This document shows, one piece after another, positions 14,831 through 23,035 of a stretch of DNA of 64,000 nucleotides. Within the stretch, counting starts at the first letter, position 1, and each line of letters opens with the position of its first letter. The stretch is from Luteimicrobium xylanilyticum (GTDB taxonomy: Bacteria > Actinomycetota > Actinomycetes > Actinomycetales > Cellulomonadaceae). A model generated the notes under the pieces. The model was given only the letters and a program-made list of their open reading frames with translations. It had not been told where the DNA came from and searched no databases. Made by a program: the position numbers and the translations under genes. Location: positions 1,178,001 to 1,242,000 of the forward strand of contig NZ_CP045529.1 in the NCBI RefSeq assembly GCF_009429125.1. The letters run 5' to 3'.

Positions 14831-16144
14831 ATGACCAGAAAGTTCCGTGGTGCGGCCCTGATCGCCCTCGGTGCGAGCGCAGCGCTCGCGATGACCGCCT
14901 GCTCGGGCGGCGACAGCGGCAGCGGCGACGGCGACTCGACCAAGTCGGGACCCGTCACCCTCACGATGTGGACCAACGCGTCGACCGGTCCCGGCACCGC
15001 CTACTTCGCCCAGTTCGCCAAGGACGTGCACGCGAAGTACCCGGACATCACGCTCAAGATCCAGAACATCCAGAACGAGAACTACGACGGCAAGCTCCAG
15101 ACGGCCATCAACTCCGGGTCCGCGCCCGACATCTTCTACCAGCGCGGTGGCGGCAAGATGGGCGACATGGTCGACGCCGGCCAGGTCATGGACCTGAGCG
15201 ACCTGATCACCGACGACACCAAGCAGGCCATCGGCGACGGCGTGCTCAAGTCCGAGCAGATCGACGGCAAGACCTACGCCATGCCCTACACGGTCACGCC
15301 GGGCGGCATGTGGTACAGCGAGGACATCTTCAAGAAGGCCGGGATCAGCAGCACCCCGACGACGATCGACGAGCTGAACCAGGACGTCACGAAGCTCAAG
15401 AGCCTCGGCAACGTCGCCCCGGTCGCGCTCGGCGGCAAGGACGCCTGGCCCGCCGCGCACTGGTACTACTGGTTCGCGCTGCGCGAGTGCTCCGAGGACA
15501 CGCTGAACTCCACCGCGAAGGACCTCAAGTTCGACGACCCGTGCTGGACGAAGGCGGGCGACGACCTCAAGTCCTTCGCCGACACCAAGCCGTTCAACAA
15601 CGGCTTCCTGACGACGTCCGCCCAGCAGGGTGCCGGTAGCTCGGCCGGCCTGCTCGCGAACCACAAGGCCGCCCAGGAGCTCATGGGCGCGTGGGAGCCC
15701 GGCGTCGTCGCGTCCCTGACGTCGAACCAGAAGCCGCTACCCGACCTCGGCTTCTACGCCTTCCCTGCGGTCAACGGCGGGCAGGGCGACCCCAAGGCGA
15801 TCATGGGCGGCGTCGACGGCTTCTCGTGCTCGGCCAAGGCGCCCAAGCAGGCCTGCGCCGACGTGCTGAACTTCCTGGTCACCAAGGACACGCAGGAGCA
15901 GTTCTACAAGGCCTTCGACGCGCCGCCCGTGAACAAGGACGCGCAGTCCGTCGTCACGGAGCCGTACCTCAAGTCGGCCATCGCGGCCTACAACGAGGCG
16001 CCCTACGTCTCCCTGTGGCTCGACACGCTCTACGGGGCGAACGTCGGCAACGCACTCAACACCGCGGTGGTGAACCTGCTCGCGGGCAAGGGCTCCGTCG
16101 CCGACATCATCTCGACCGTGAACTCGGCCGCTGCGAAGGGATGA
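14831..16144 (+). CDS. Sugar ABC transporter substrate-binding lipoprotein
   Basis: A 437-residue family-1 extracellular solute-binding protein. The signal peptide ends in a lipobox, ALAMTAC, followed by a Ser/Gly/Asp linker. The mature part shows VTLTMWTNAST, YPDITLKIQNIQNENYDGKLQTAINSGSAPDIFYQRGG and a C-terminal EAPYVSLWLDTLYG. It captures an oligosaccharide outside the membrane and delivers it to the two permeases encoded directly downstream. The operon's glycosidases suggest xylo- or beta-gluco-oligosaccharides. No ATPase gene is in the operon, so a shared MsiK-like ATPase elsewhere is expected. AAAGG precedes the ATG. Confidence 0.9.
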   Translation: MTRKFRGAALIALGASAALAMTACSGGDSGSGDGDSTKSGPVTLTMWTNASTGPGTAYFAQFAKDVHAKYPDITLKIQNIQNENYDGKLQTAINSGSAPDIFYQRGGGKMGDMVDAGQVMDLSDLITDDTKQAIGDGVLKSEQIDGKTYAMPYTVTPGGMWYSEDIFKKAGISSTPTTIDELNQDVTKLKSLGNVAPVALGGKDAWPAAHWYYWFALRECSEDTLNSTAKDLKFDDPCWTKAGDDLKSFADTKPFNNGFLTTSAQQGAGSSAGLLANHKAAQELMGAWEPGVVASLTSNQKPLPDLGFYAFPAVNGGQGDPKAIMGGVDGFSCSAKAPKQACADVLNFLVTKDTQEQFYKAFDAPPVNKDAQSVVTEPYLKSAIAAYNEAPYVSLWLDTLYGANVGNALNTAVVNLLAGKGSVADIISTVNSAAAKG

Positions 16145-16154
16145 CGACGAGACC

Positions 16155-17162
16155 ATGAGCGAATCTTCGGTCGAGAACCTGCCGGCTCCGACCGCGGATC
16201 ACTCCTCCACCGGGGACGGCGCGCGCCGCGCGCCGTCCCCGGCGCCCCGCCGCCGAGGTATCGGCTGGCGGCAGCGACTCGAGATCACGGTGCTGTCCGG
16301 CCCGGCGATCGTCGTGTTCGTGGGCTTCGTGATCCTGCCGGTCGTCCTCGCCGCCTACTACGGCTTCTACAAGTGGAAGGGCTTCGGTGCCCCCACCGAC
16401 TTCGTCGGCCTCCACAACTACGTCATCATCCTCACGGACCCCGAGTTCCACTCGGCGCTCCTGCACAACGGCTTCATCCTCGTGCTGTCCCTGATCATCC
16501 AGGGGCCGGTCGGGATCCTGCTGGCGCTCCTGCTCAACCGCAAGATCCGCGGCCGCTCCATCATCCGCGTGCTGATCTTCGTGCCGTGGGTCGTCTCCGA
16601 GGTCATCGCGGGCACCGGCTGGAGCCTCATGCTCCAGACCGACGGCGCCGTCAACGACCTCCTGCAGAAGATCGGCCTGGGGCACTTCCAGGCGGAGTGG
16701 CTGTCCAACCCGGACATCGCGCTGTGGTCGCTGATGGCGATCCTCACCTGGAAGTACATCGGTTTCGCCGTGATCCTCTTCATGGCGGGCCTGCAGAACA
16801 TCCCCGAGGAGCTCTACGAGGCGGCCTCGCTCGACGGCGCCAGCTACTGGCAGACGCAGCGGCGCATCACGCTCCCGCTCCTCGGCCCGACGATCCGGAT
16901 CTGGGCGTTCCTGTCGATCATCGGCTCGCTGCAGCTCTTCGACCTCGTCTACATCATCTGGGGCCAGTACGTGGCCGGCACCGCGGGCGTCTCGACGATG
17001 GCCACCTACATGGTCCAGTACGGCCGCAACGCCGGAAGCTTCGGCTACGGCTCCGCGGTCGCCGTCGTGCTCTTCCTCATCTCGCTGATCGTCGCGCTCG
17101 TCTACCAGCGGTTCGTGCTCCGTCGCGACACCGAAGGCGCCCTGACCGGAAGGAGCAAGTGA
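16155..17162 (+). CDS. Sugar ABC transporter permease (MalF/UgpA type)
   Basis: A 335-residue permease with a hydrophilic N-terminus and about six membrane helices (first: LEITVLSGPAIVVFVGFVILPVVLAAYYGFY). The cytoplasmic EAA loop, which docks the ATPase, reads EELYEAASLDGASYWQTQRRITLPLL. The gene starts 11 bp after the binding-protein gene and ends overlapping the next permease start (TGATG), so the genes form one operon. It pairs with the MalG-like partner to form the import channel. Specificity is inferred from the GH3 and GH10 genes downstream. Confidence 0.92.
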   Translation: MSESSVENLPAPTADHSSTGDGARRAPSPAPRRRGIGWRQRLEITVLSGPAIVVFVGFVILPVVLAAYYGFYKWKGFGAPTDFVGLHNYVIILTDPEFHSALLHNGFILVLSLIIQGPVGILLALLLNRKIRGRSIIRVLIFVPWVVSEVIAGTGWSLMLQTDGAVNDLLQKIGLGHFQAEWLSNPDIALWSLMAILTWKYIGFAVILFMAGLQNIPEELYEAASLDGASYWQTQRRITLPLLGPTIRIWAFLSIIGSLQLFDLVYIIWGQYVAGTAGVSTMATYMVQYGRNAGSFGYGSAVAVVLFLISLIVALVYQRFVLRRDTEGALTGRSK

Positions 17163-18049
17163 TGGCTGCCACCACGGCCCCGCCCCTCGCCTACCCGGAC
17201 GCGCCCGAGGCCCCCGTCCGCAAGAACAAGAAGGTCGCCTGGGGCAGCCCGACGACGTACTTCATCGCCCTCGTGCTCGTCGCGGTCACGCTCGCGCCCG
17301 TCGCGTACATCGTGTTCGGCGGCTTCCGTACGAACTCGCAGATCACCGAGAGCCCCTCGGGCCTGCCGTCCCCCTGGGTCATCTCCAACTACACCGAGGT
17401 GCTCACGAGCTCGGTGTTCTGGCAGCAGCTCGGCAACTCGACCCTCGTGGCGCTCGTGACCACCGTGGGCGTCGTGGTGCTCGGTGTGATGGCGAGCTAC
17501 GTGCTCGCCCGGTACCGCTTCCGCGGCCGCGGCGCGATGTACTCGTTGTTCGCGGCGGGGCTCATGTTCCCGATCACCGTGGCGATCACGCCGCTGTACA
17601 TCCTGATCAAGAACATCGGCCTCATCAACAACCTGGCGGGCGTCATCCTGCCGCAGATCGCGTTCGCCCTGCCGACGACGATCATCATCCTCGTGCCGTT
17701 CCTGCGGGCCATCCCGGAGGAGATCGAGGAGGCGGCGTGGCTCGACGGGTGCGGCCGGCTCGGCTTCTTCTTCCGGATGGTCCTGCGCCTGTCGCTCCCG
17801 GGTGTCCTCACCACCGGCATCCTGGCGTTCGTCGCGAGCTGGAACAGCTACATCCTTCCGCTGTTCATCCTCAACGACCAGGGCAAGTACACCCTGCCGC
17901 TCGGCGTGCAGGCGTTCTCGTCCCAGTACTCGCAGGACACCGCCAAGGTCCTCGCGTTCACGTCGCTGTCGATGATCCCTGCCCTCGTGTTCTTCTCGCT
18001 CTTCGAGCGCCGCATCGTCGGTGGCCTGCAGGGGGCGGTGAAGGGATGA
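17162..18049 (+). CDS. Sugar ABC transporter permease (MalG/UgpE type)
   Basis: A 295-residue permease with about six membrane helices, including YFIALVLVAVTLAPVAYIVF and LVALVTTVGVVVLGVMASYVLA. The EAA loop EEIEEAAWLDGCGRLGFFFRMVLRLSLPG sits in the second half, typical of MalG-type subunits. The ATG overlaps the previous stop by one base (TGATG), and its own stop overlaps the GH3 start (ATGA), so translation is coupled along the operon. It forms the channel heterodimer with the upstream permease. Confidence 0.92.
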   Translation: MAATTAPPLAYPDAPEAPVRKNKKVAWGSPTTYFIALVLVAVTLAPVAYIVFGGFRTNSQITESPSGLPSPWVISNYTEVLTSSVFWQQLGNSTLVALVTTVGVVVLGVMASYVLARYRFRGRGAMYSLFAAGLMFPITVAITPLYILIKNIGLINNLAGVILPQIAFALPTTIIILVPFLRAIPEEIEEAAWLDGCGRLGFFFRMVLRLSLPGVLTTGILAFVASWNSYILPLFILNDQGKYTLPLGVQAFSSQYSQDTAKVLAFTSLSMIPALVFFSLFERRIVGGLQGAVKG

Positions 18050-20343
18050 GCGGCACCACCACCCAGCACGCGGGGCGCGTGCACGACCTGCTCGCGCACA
18101 TGACCCTCGAGGAGAAGCTCGCCCAGATCGTGGGCTTCTGGGAGAAGGAGGACGGCGAGGCGGTCGCGCCGCTGCAGGGCGAGTTCGACGCGCCGACCGG
18201 CCTCGACGACTTCGCACGCGACGGGCTCGGCCACCTCACGCGGGCCTACGGCACCCGCCCCGTCGACGCGGGAGAGCGCGCCGCGTGGCTGCGGTCCTTC
18301 CAGCGCCGGCTCGTGCGTCACACGCGGCTCGGGATCCCGGCGATCGTCCACGAGGAGTGCCTCACGGGGCTCTCCGCGTGGGGCGCCACCACCTTCCCGA
18401 CGCCGGTCGCGTGGGGGGCCTCGTTCGACCCTGAGCTCGTCGAGGAGATGGGCGCCGCGATCGGCGACTCGATGCGCCGGCTGGGGATCCACCAGGGCCT
18501 CGCCCCCGTGCTCGACGTCGTCCGCGACCCCCGCTGGGGCCGCGTCGAGGAGTGCATCGCCGAGGACCCGTACCTCGTCGGCACGGTCGGCACGTCCTAC
18601 GTCCGCGGACTCCAGTCGGCGGGCGTGCACGCGACGCTCAAGCACTTCGTCGGCTACTCCGCCTCGCAGTCGGGCCGCAACTTCGCGCCCGTGCACGTCG
18701 GCCCGCGCGAGCTCGCCGACGTGCTCCTGCCGCCCTTCGAGATGGCGGTGCTCGACGGCGGCGTCCGGTCCGTCATGCAGGCCTACACCGAGATCGACGG
18801 CGTGCCCGTGGCCTCCGACCGCAGCCTGCTCACGGAGCTCCTCCGTGACCGGTGGGGCTTCGACGGCACGGTCGTCGCCGACTACTACGGCGTGGCGTTC
18901 CTGCACCACCTGCACCACGTCGCCGACTCGCTCGGGGACGCGGCGCGGCTCGCGCTCGAGGCGGGCGTCGACGTCGAGCTCCCGACCGGGGACGCGTACG
19001 TCGGGCCGCTCGCCGCGCAGGTGCGCGCCGGCCGGGTCCCCGCCGAGCTCGTCGACGTCGCCGTCCTGCGGGTGCTGCGGCAGAAGGAGGAGCTGGGGCT
19101 GCTCGACGACGCGTTCGCCGGGGCCCTCGACGGCTCGGACGGCGCGGCGCCCATCGACCTCGACCCGCCCGAGCACCGCGCGCTCGCGCTGCGCCTCGCC
19201 GAGGAGTCCGTCGTCCTGCTCGCGAACGACGGCGTCCTCCCGCTGACCGGTCCAGGACGGACCGTGCCGACGCGCGTCGCCGTCGTCGGGCCCAACGCCG
19301 ACCGCGCCGAGGCGCTGTTCGGCTGCTACTCGTTCGTCAACCACGTGCTGCCGCAGCACCCCGGGACGGACCCGCTCATCGCGGCGCCCACGGTCCTCGA
19401 GGCGCTGCGCGACCGGCTCGGCGGGACTGAGCTCGTCGTCGCCGCGGGCTGCCGGGTCGACGACGACGACCGCTCGGGGTTCGCGGAGGCCGTCGCGGCC
19501 GCGCGCGACGCCGAGGTGGCGGTCCTCGTCGTCGGCGACCAGGCCGGGCTGTTCGGCCGCGGCACGTCGGGCGAGGGCTGCGACACCGACGACCTCGAGC
19601 TCCCAGGGGTCCAGCGGGCGCTCGTCGAGGAGGTCCTCGCCACGGGGACGCCCGTCGTCCTCGTGCTGCTGACCGGGCGCCCGTACGCGGTGGGCTGGGC
19701 GCTCGAGCGCTGCGCCGCCGTCGTGCAGACGTTCTTCCCCGGGGAGGAGGGCGGCGCCGCCGTCGCACGCGTGCTCACGGGCGACGTCAACCCGTCCGGC
19801 CGGATGCCCGTGAGCCTGCCGCGGTCCGCCGGTGCCCAGCCGTACTCGTACCTGCACCCGGCCCTGGGCGAGGGCGACGAGGTCAGCAACCTGGCGACCA
19901 CGTCGGCCGCCCCGTTCGGGTTCGGCCTGTCGTACACGACGTTCGCCCGCACCGACCTCGAGGTCGACGCCGAGACGCCCACCGACGGCGTCCTCGACGT
20001 ACGCGTCCGCGTCACCAACACGGGCGACCGGGCCGGTGACGACGTCGTGCAGCTCTACGGGCGCGACCTCGTCGCCTCCGTGACGCGACCGGTCGCCCAG
20101 CTCCTCGGGTACCGGCGCGTGCACCTGGAGGCGGGCGAGTCGGCGGTCGTCGAGCTGCGCGTCCCGACGACCCGGCTCGCCTTCGCGGGCCGCGACCTCG
20201 AACGGGTCGTCGAGCCCGGCGAGCTCGACGTGTGGGTCGGCACGAGCGCCGAGCGCGACGTGCAGGCGCGCACCCGCCTCGTGGGCGACGTGCACCGCAT
20301 CGACGTGAGCTCGCCCCGCTGGACGACGGCGGAGGTCCGGTGA
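18046..20343 (+). CDS. Glycoside hydrolase family 3 (beta-glucosidase/beta-xylosidase)
   Basis: A 765-residue GH3 enzyme. The N-terminal TIM barrel has AHMTLEEKLAQIVGFW, LAPVLDVVRDPRWGR, HATLKHFVGYSASQSGRN and the nucleophile D279 in VVADYYGVAF. The alpha/beta sandwich follows (VAVVGPNADRAEALFGCYSF), then a C-terminal FnIII-like domain (FGFGLSYTTFARTDLEV to GELDVWVGTSAERD). There is no signal peptide, so it works in the cytoplasm on imported oligosaccharides, releasing glucose or xylose from non-reducing ends. Its start overlaps the permease stop and its end overlaps the GH10 start (GTGA). Glucosidase versus xylosidase cannot be decided from sequence alone. Confidence 0.9.
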   Translation: MSGTTTQHAGRVHDLLAHMTLEEKLAQIVGFWEKEDGEAVAPLQGEFDAPTGLDDFARDGLGHLTRAYGTRPVDAGERAAWLRSFQRRLVRHTRLGIPAIVHEECLTGLSAWGATTFPTPVAWGASFDPELVEEMGAAIGDSMRRLGIHQGLAPVLDVVRDPRWGRVEECIAEDPYLVGTVGTSYVRGLQSAGVHATLKHFVGYSASQSGRNFAPVHVGPRELADVLLPPFEMAVLDGGVRSVMQAYTEIDGVPVASDRSLLTELLRDRWGFDGTVVADYYGVAFLHHLHHVADSLGDAARLALEAGVDVELPTGDAYVGPLAAQVRAGRVPAELVDVAVLRVLRQKEELGLLDDAFAGALDGSDGAAPIDLDPPEHRALALRLAEESVVLLANDGVLPLTGPGRTVPTRVAVVGPNADRAEALFGCYSFVNHVLPQHPGTDPLIAAPTVLEALRDRLGGTELVVAAGCRVDDDDRSGFAEAVAAARDAEVAVLVVGDQAGLFGRGTSGEGCDTDDLELPGVQRALVEEVLATGTPVVLVLLTGRPYAVGWALERCAAVVQTFFPGEEGGAAVARVLTGDVNPSGRMPVSLPRSAGAQPYSYLHPALGEGDEVSNLATTSAAPFGFGLSYTTFARTDLEVDAETPTDGVLDVRVRVTNTGDRAGDDVVQLYGRDLVASVTRPVAQLLGYRRVHLEAGESAVVELRVPTTRLAFAGRDLERVVEPGELDVWVGTSAERDVQARTRLVGDVHRIDVSSPRWTTAEVR

Positions 20344-21644
20344 CGTCGGTCGAGGCCGAGGGCGCGTCCGACGCACGGTTCGCCCACCGGGTCGGGACGA
20401 CGCGCGTACGCGTCCTCGACCCGGAGGGGCGTCCCCGCCCGGGCGAGCTCGTGACCGTCGCGCAGGAGGCGCACGCGTTCGGCTTCGGCTGCACGGGTGC
20501 CGACCTCATGCACCTCGCGGGCGTGGGCGGCGAACTCGACGCCGCCGGTCCGGCGGACGAGAGCGCCGCCGCGACCGTCGTCGCCCAGTGGCTCGGGCTC
20601 TTCGACACCGCGACCCTGCCCTTCTACTGGGCGCGGTTCGAGCCCGTCGAGGGCGAGCCCGACACCGACCGGATGCTGCGCGCGGCACGCTGGTTCGTCG
20701 AGCGCGGGGTGACCGTCAAGGGCCACCCGCTCGTCTGGCACACGCTCGCGCCGCGGTGGCTGCTCGGCCGGCCCGACGCCGAGGTCGAGGACGCGATCCG
20801 CCGCCGGATCACGCGTGACGTCACGCGGTTCGCGGGGCTCGTCGACCTGTGGGACGCCATCAACGAGGTCGTGATCCTCCCGGCCTTCACCCAGGAGGAC
20901 AACGCGGTCACACGGCTCGCGCAGCGCCGCGGCCGCGTCGGGATGGTGGAGCTCGCGTTCGACACCGCTCGCGACGCGAACCCCGACGCGCGGCTCGTCC
21001 TCAACGACTTCGACCTGTCGGCCGACTACGAGCGCCTCGTCGAGGACTGCCTCGAGGCGGGTGTCCGGATCGACGCGCTCGGGCTGCAGACCCACATGCA
21101 CCAGGGCTTCCGCGGCGCCGACGCGATCCAGGACATCCTCGACCGGTTCGCGCGCTTCGGGCTCCCGCTGCAGCTCACCGAGACGTCGCTCGTGTCCGGT
21201 GCGCTCATGCCGCCCGAGATCGTCGACCTCAACGACTACCAGGTCGACGACTGGCCCTCCACGCCCGAGGGCGAGGCACGTCAGGCCGAGGAGGTCGTGG
21301 CCCACTACGAGACGGCCTTCGCCCACCCGGCGGTCGAGTCCCTCACCTACTGGGGGATGACCGACGCGACGGCGTGGCTCGGCGCGCCGTCCGGGTTGGT
21401 GCGTCGCGACGGCACGCCGAAGCCCGCCTACGACGCGCTCCGCGGCCTCGTCCGCGGGCAGTGGTGGGTGCCCCCGACGACGGTGCGCACCGACGACGAC
21501 GGCGCGGTCGTGGTGCGCGGCTTCGCCGGACGGTACGCGGTGTCCGCCGGTGTCGCCCCCGAGGAGACCGGCACCCGGACCCCCGCGCACGCGACGCTCG
21601 AGGTGACGCCGGGGGAGAGCCGGGAGGACGTCGTCGTCGGCTGA
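20340..21644 (+). CDS. Cytoplasmic GH10 endo-1,4-beta-xylanase-like enzyme
   Basis: A 434-residue GH10 protein. The acid/base is E176 in WDAINEVV and the nucleophile is E281 in LQLTETSL; GHPLVWH and LNDFDL are the other family blocks. It has no signal peptide or binding module, but about 50 extra N-terminal residues form a small beta domain (TTRVRVLDPEGRPRPGELVTVAQ), and about 60 C-terminal residues end in a beta-rich tail. Intracellular GH10 enzymes cut short xylo-oligosaccharides or aryl-xylosides rather than polymer, which fits the ABC importer. The GTG start overlaps the GH3 stop, and GGAGG lies four bases upstream. It is the last gene of the operon. Confidence 0.88.
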   Translation: MTSVEAEGASDARFAHRVGTTRVRVLDPEGRPRPGELVTVAQEAHAFGFGCTGADLMHLAGVGGELDAAGPADESAAATVVAQWLGLFDTATLPFYWARFEPVEGEPDTDRMLRAARWFVERGVTVKGHPLVWHTLAPRWLLGRPDAEVEDAIRRRITRDVTRFAGLVDLWDAINEVVILPAFTQEDNAVTRLAQRRGRVGMVELAFDTARDANPDARLVLNDFDLSADYERLVEDCLEAGVRIDALGLQTHMHQGFRGADAIQDILDRFARFGLPLQLTETSLVSGALMPPEIVDLNDYQVDDWPSTPEGEARQAEEVVAHYETAFAHPAVESLTYWGMTDATAWLGAPSGLVRRDGTPKPAYDALRGLVRGQWWVPPTTVRTDDDGAVVVRGFAGRYAVSAGVAPEETGTRTPAHATLEVTPGESREDVVVG

Positions 21645-21733
21645 GCGACGAGGGCGTATCACGGTGCGCCCTCCCGCCCTCCGTCCCGACGAGGCACCAT
21701 CGTGGATGGGGCGGTCGGGTCGAGGAGGACGCG

Positions 21734-22879
21734 ATGAAACGGCTCGTGGTGTGCTGCGACGGCACGTGGGGCTCGCCGGTGAACCCGAGCGTGTCCAACA
21801 TCGAGAAGATCGCGCGGTCGATCCGCACGGACAAGCCCGTCGACGGCGTGCAGCAGATGGTCTTCTACATCGGCGGGGTTGGCGCCCGGGGCTATCTCGC
21901 GGACAAGATCCTCGGCGGGGCGTGGGGCTACGGGATCACGACGAACGTCGTCGAGGGCTACCGCGTCGTCGCCATGAACTACGACCCGGGCGACGAGATC
22001 TTCGTGTTCGGGTTCTCGCGCGGCGCGTACACGGCGCGGTCGGTCGCGGGGATGATCGCGTCCGTCGGGCTGCTGCGGCCCGAGTCGCTGCTGCGCGACG
22101 GGCTCGCGAAGGCCGAGCAGGCGTACCGCGACTACGGGCCGGACGGCAAGGCGCGGCGTGTCGCGTTCAAGGCCGCGAGCTGCTACGACAGCACGCCCAT
22201 CACGTTCCTCGGCGTCTTCGACACCGTGGGCGCGCTCGGCGTGCCGCTGCCGTTCCTGCGCAAGGCGAAGTTCCACGACGTGACGCTGTCGCCGTCGGTG
22301 CGGTGCGCGCGGCAGGCGCTGTCGATCGACGACCGGCGGATCAAGTTCGAGCCCAGCCTGTGGGAGGTTCCCGTCGACGAGCCGCCGGGGCGCGTCAAGC
22401 AGGTCTGGTTCCCCGGCTCGCACAGCGAGGTCGGGGGAGGGTCCGCGCACCGGGGGCTGTCCGACGTCGCGCTGCGCTGGATGCTCGACGAGGCGGGGGA
22501 CGCCGGGCTCGTCGTCGACCCCGACCGGGTGGAGGCCCAGGTCGAGCCCGAGGCGCGGTTCCTCAGCCACCCCGGACCCGGGCCGCTGTTCGGGACGCTC
22601 AACGTGTTCAGCGCGCTCCACCGGCACGCACGGTTCCGGCTCGGTCGGCGGCACTGGCGGCGCGTGCTCGCCGGGCTCGAGGCGCCGCACGCGCCCGCCC
22701 AGGAGTACCGGACCGCGATCGCGTCGCACGCCGACCGGATGAGCCAGGTGCCGGGGTCCGCGTACCGGCGCGACGCCGTGAACATCGAGTGGTGGCGAGC
22801 CCTCGTCGACGGAGGCGCGCTGCCCGTCGAGCACATCGCGTTCGAGGACGGCGACGAACGTCAGGTCGAGCTGGTCTGA
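21734..22879 (+). CDS. DUF2235 alpha/beta-hydrolase-like protein
   Basis: A 381-residue protein of the DUF2235 family, related to Tle1-type phospholipase effectors. The start MKRLVVCCDGTWGSPVNPSVSNIEKI is diagnostic. The nucleophile elbow is GFSRG (serine about residue 95), a likely aspartate is in FLGVFDTVGALG, and a histidine is in WFPGSHSEVGGG. There is no signal peptide, and no type VI secretion or immunity gene nearby, so an effector role is not supported; an intracellular lipid or ester hydrolase is more likely. The ATG follows GAGGAGGA by four bases. It is monocistronic, and unusual repeats follow the stop. Confidence 0.85.
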   Translation: MKRLVVCCDGTWGSPVNPSVSNIEKIARSIRTDKPVDGVQQMVFYIGGVGARGYLADKILGGAWGYGITTNVVEGYRVVAMNYDPGDEIFVFGFSRGAYTARSVAGMIASVGLLRPESLLRDGLAKAEQAYRDYGPDGKARRVAFKAASCYDSTPITFLGVFDTVGALGVPLPFLRKAKFHDVTLSPSVRCARQALSIDDRRIKFEPSLWEVPVDEPPGRVKQVWFPGSHSEVGGGSAHRGLSDVALRWMLDEAGDAGLVVDPDRVEAQVEPEARFLSHPGPGPLFGTLNVFSALHRHARFRLGRRHWRRVLAGLEAPHAPAQEYRTAIASHADRMSQVPGSAYRRDAVNIEWWRALVDGGALPVEHIAFEDGDERQVELV

Positions 22880-22890
22880 TCGCCCACCCC

Positions 22891-22949
22891 GCGAGGTAGT
22901 ACGGCCGCCGGTATACCTCGCGAGGTAGTACGGCGGCCGTACTACTTCG
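22891..22949. repeat. Twin 19-bp direct repeats, each able to form a hairpin
   Basis: GCGAGGTAGTACGGC recurs at 22891 and 22920, with the 19-bp units differing at one base. The second unit continues into its own reverse complement, giving a 13-bp stem CGAGGTAGTACGG / CCGTACTACTTCG with a CGG loop (22921-22949). The first forms an 8-bp stem GCGAGGTA / TACCTCGC (22891-22898 and 22914-22921). Its TA-containing core contrasts with the surroundings. It may be a tandem operator or a pair of structured elements; its role is unknown. Confidence 0.7.
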
Positions 22950-22958
22950 TGAGGGGAC

Positions 22959-23002
22959 GACGACGGCGCCGCACCCCTTCGCGGGAGTGCGGCGCCGTCG
23001 TC
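22959..23002 (-). terminator. Terminator hairpin downstream of ppc
   Basis: A perfect 16-bp stem, GACGACGGCGCCGCAC (22959-22974) with its complement (22987-23002), and a 12-nt loop, lies 33 bp beyond the ppc stop. It probably also ends transcripts from the DUF2235 gene. Confidence 0.75.
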
Positions 23003-23035
23003 GGTCGGCTCGGGGCGGGCGCCCCGGTCGCCCGG

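Noticed and set aside
17848-20376. Long minus-strand frame opposite the GH3 gene
   Set aside because: Antisense shadow without domain; GH3 active-site and FnIII motifs on the plus strand are clear.
22891-22949. Minimal CRISPR array
   Set aside because: Only two units, a 10-bp gap rather than a spacer, and no cas genes nearby.
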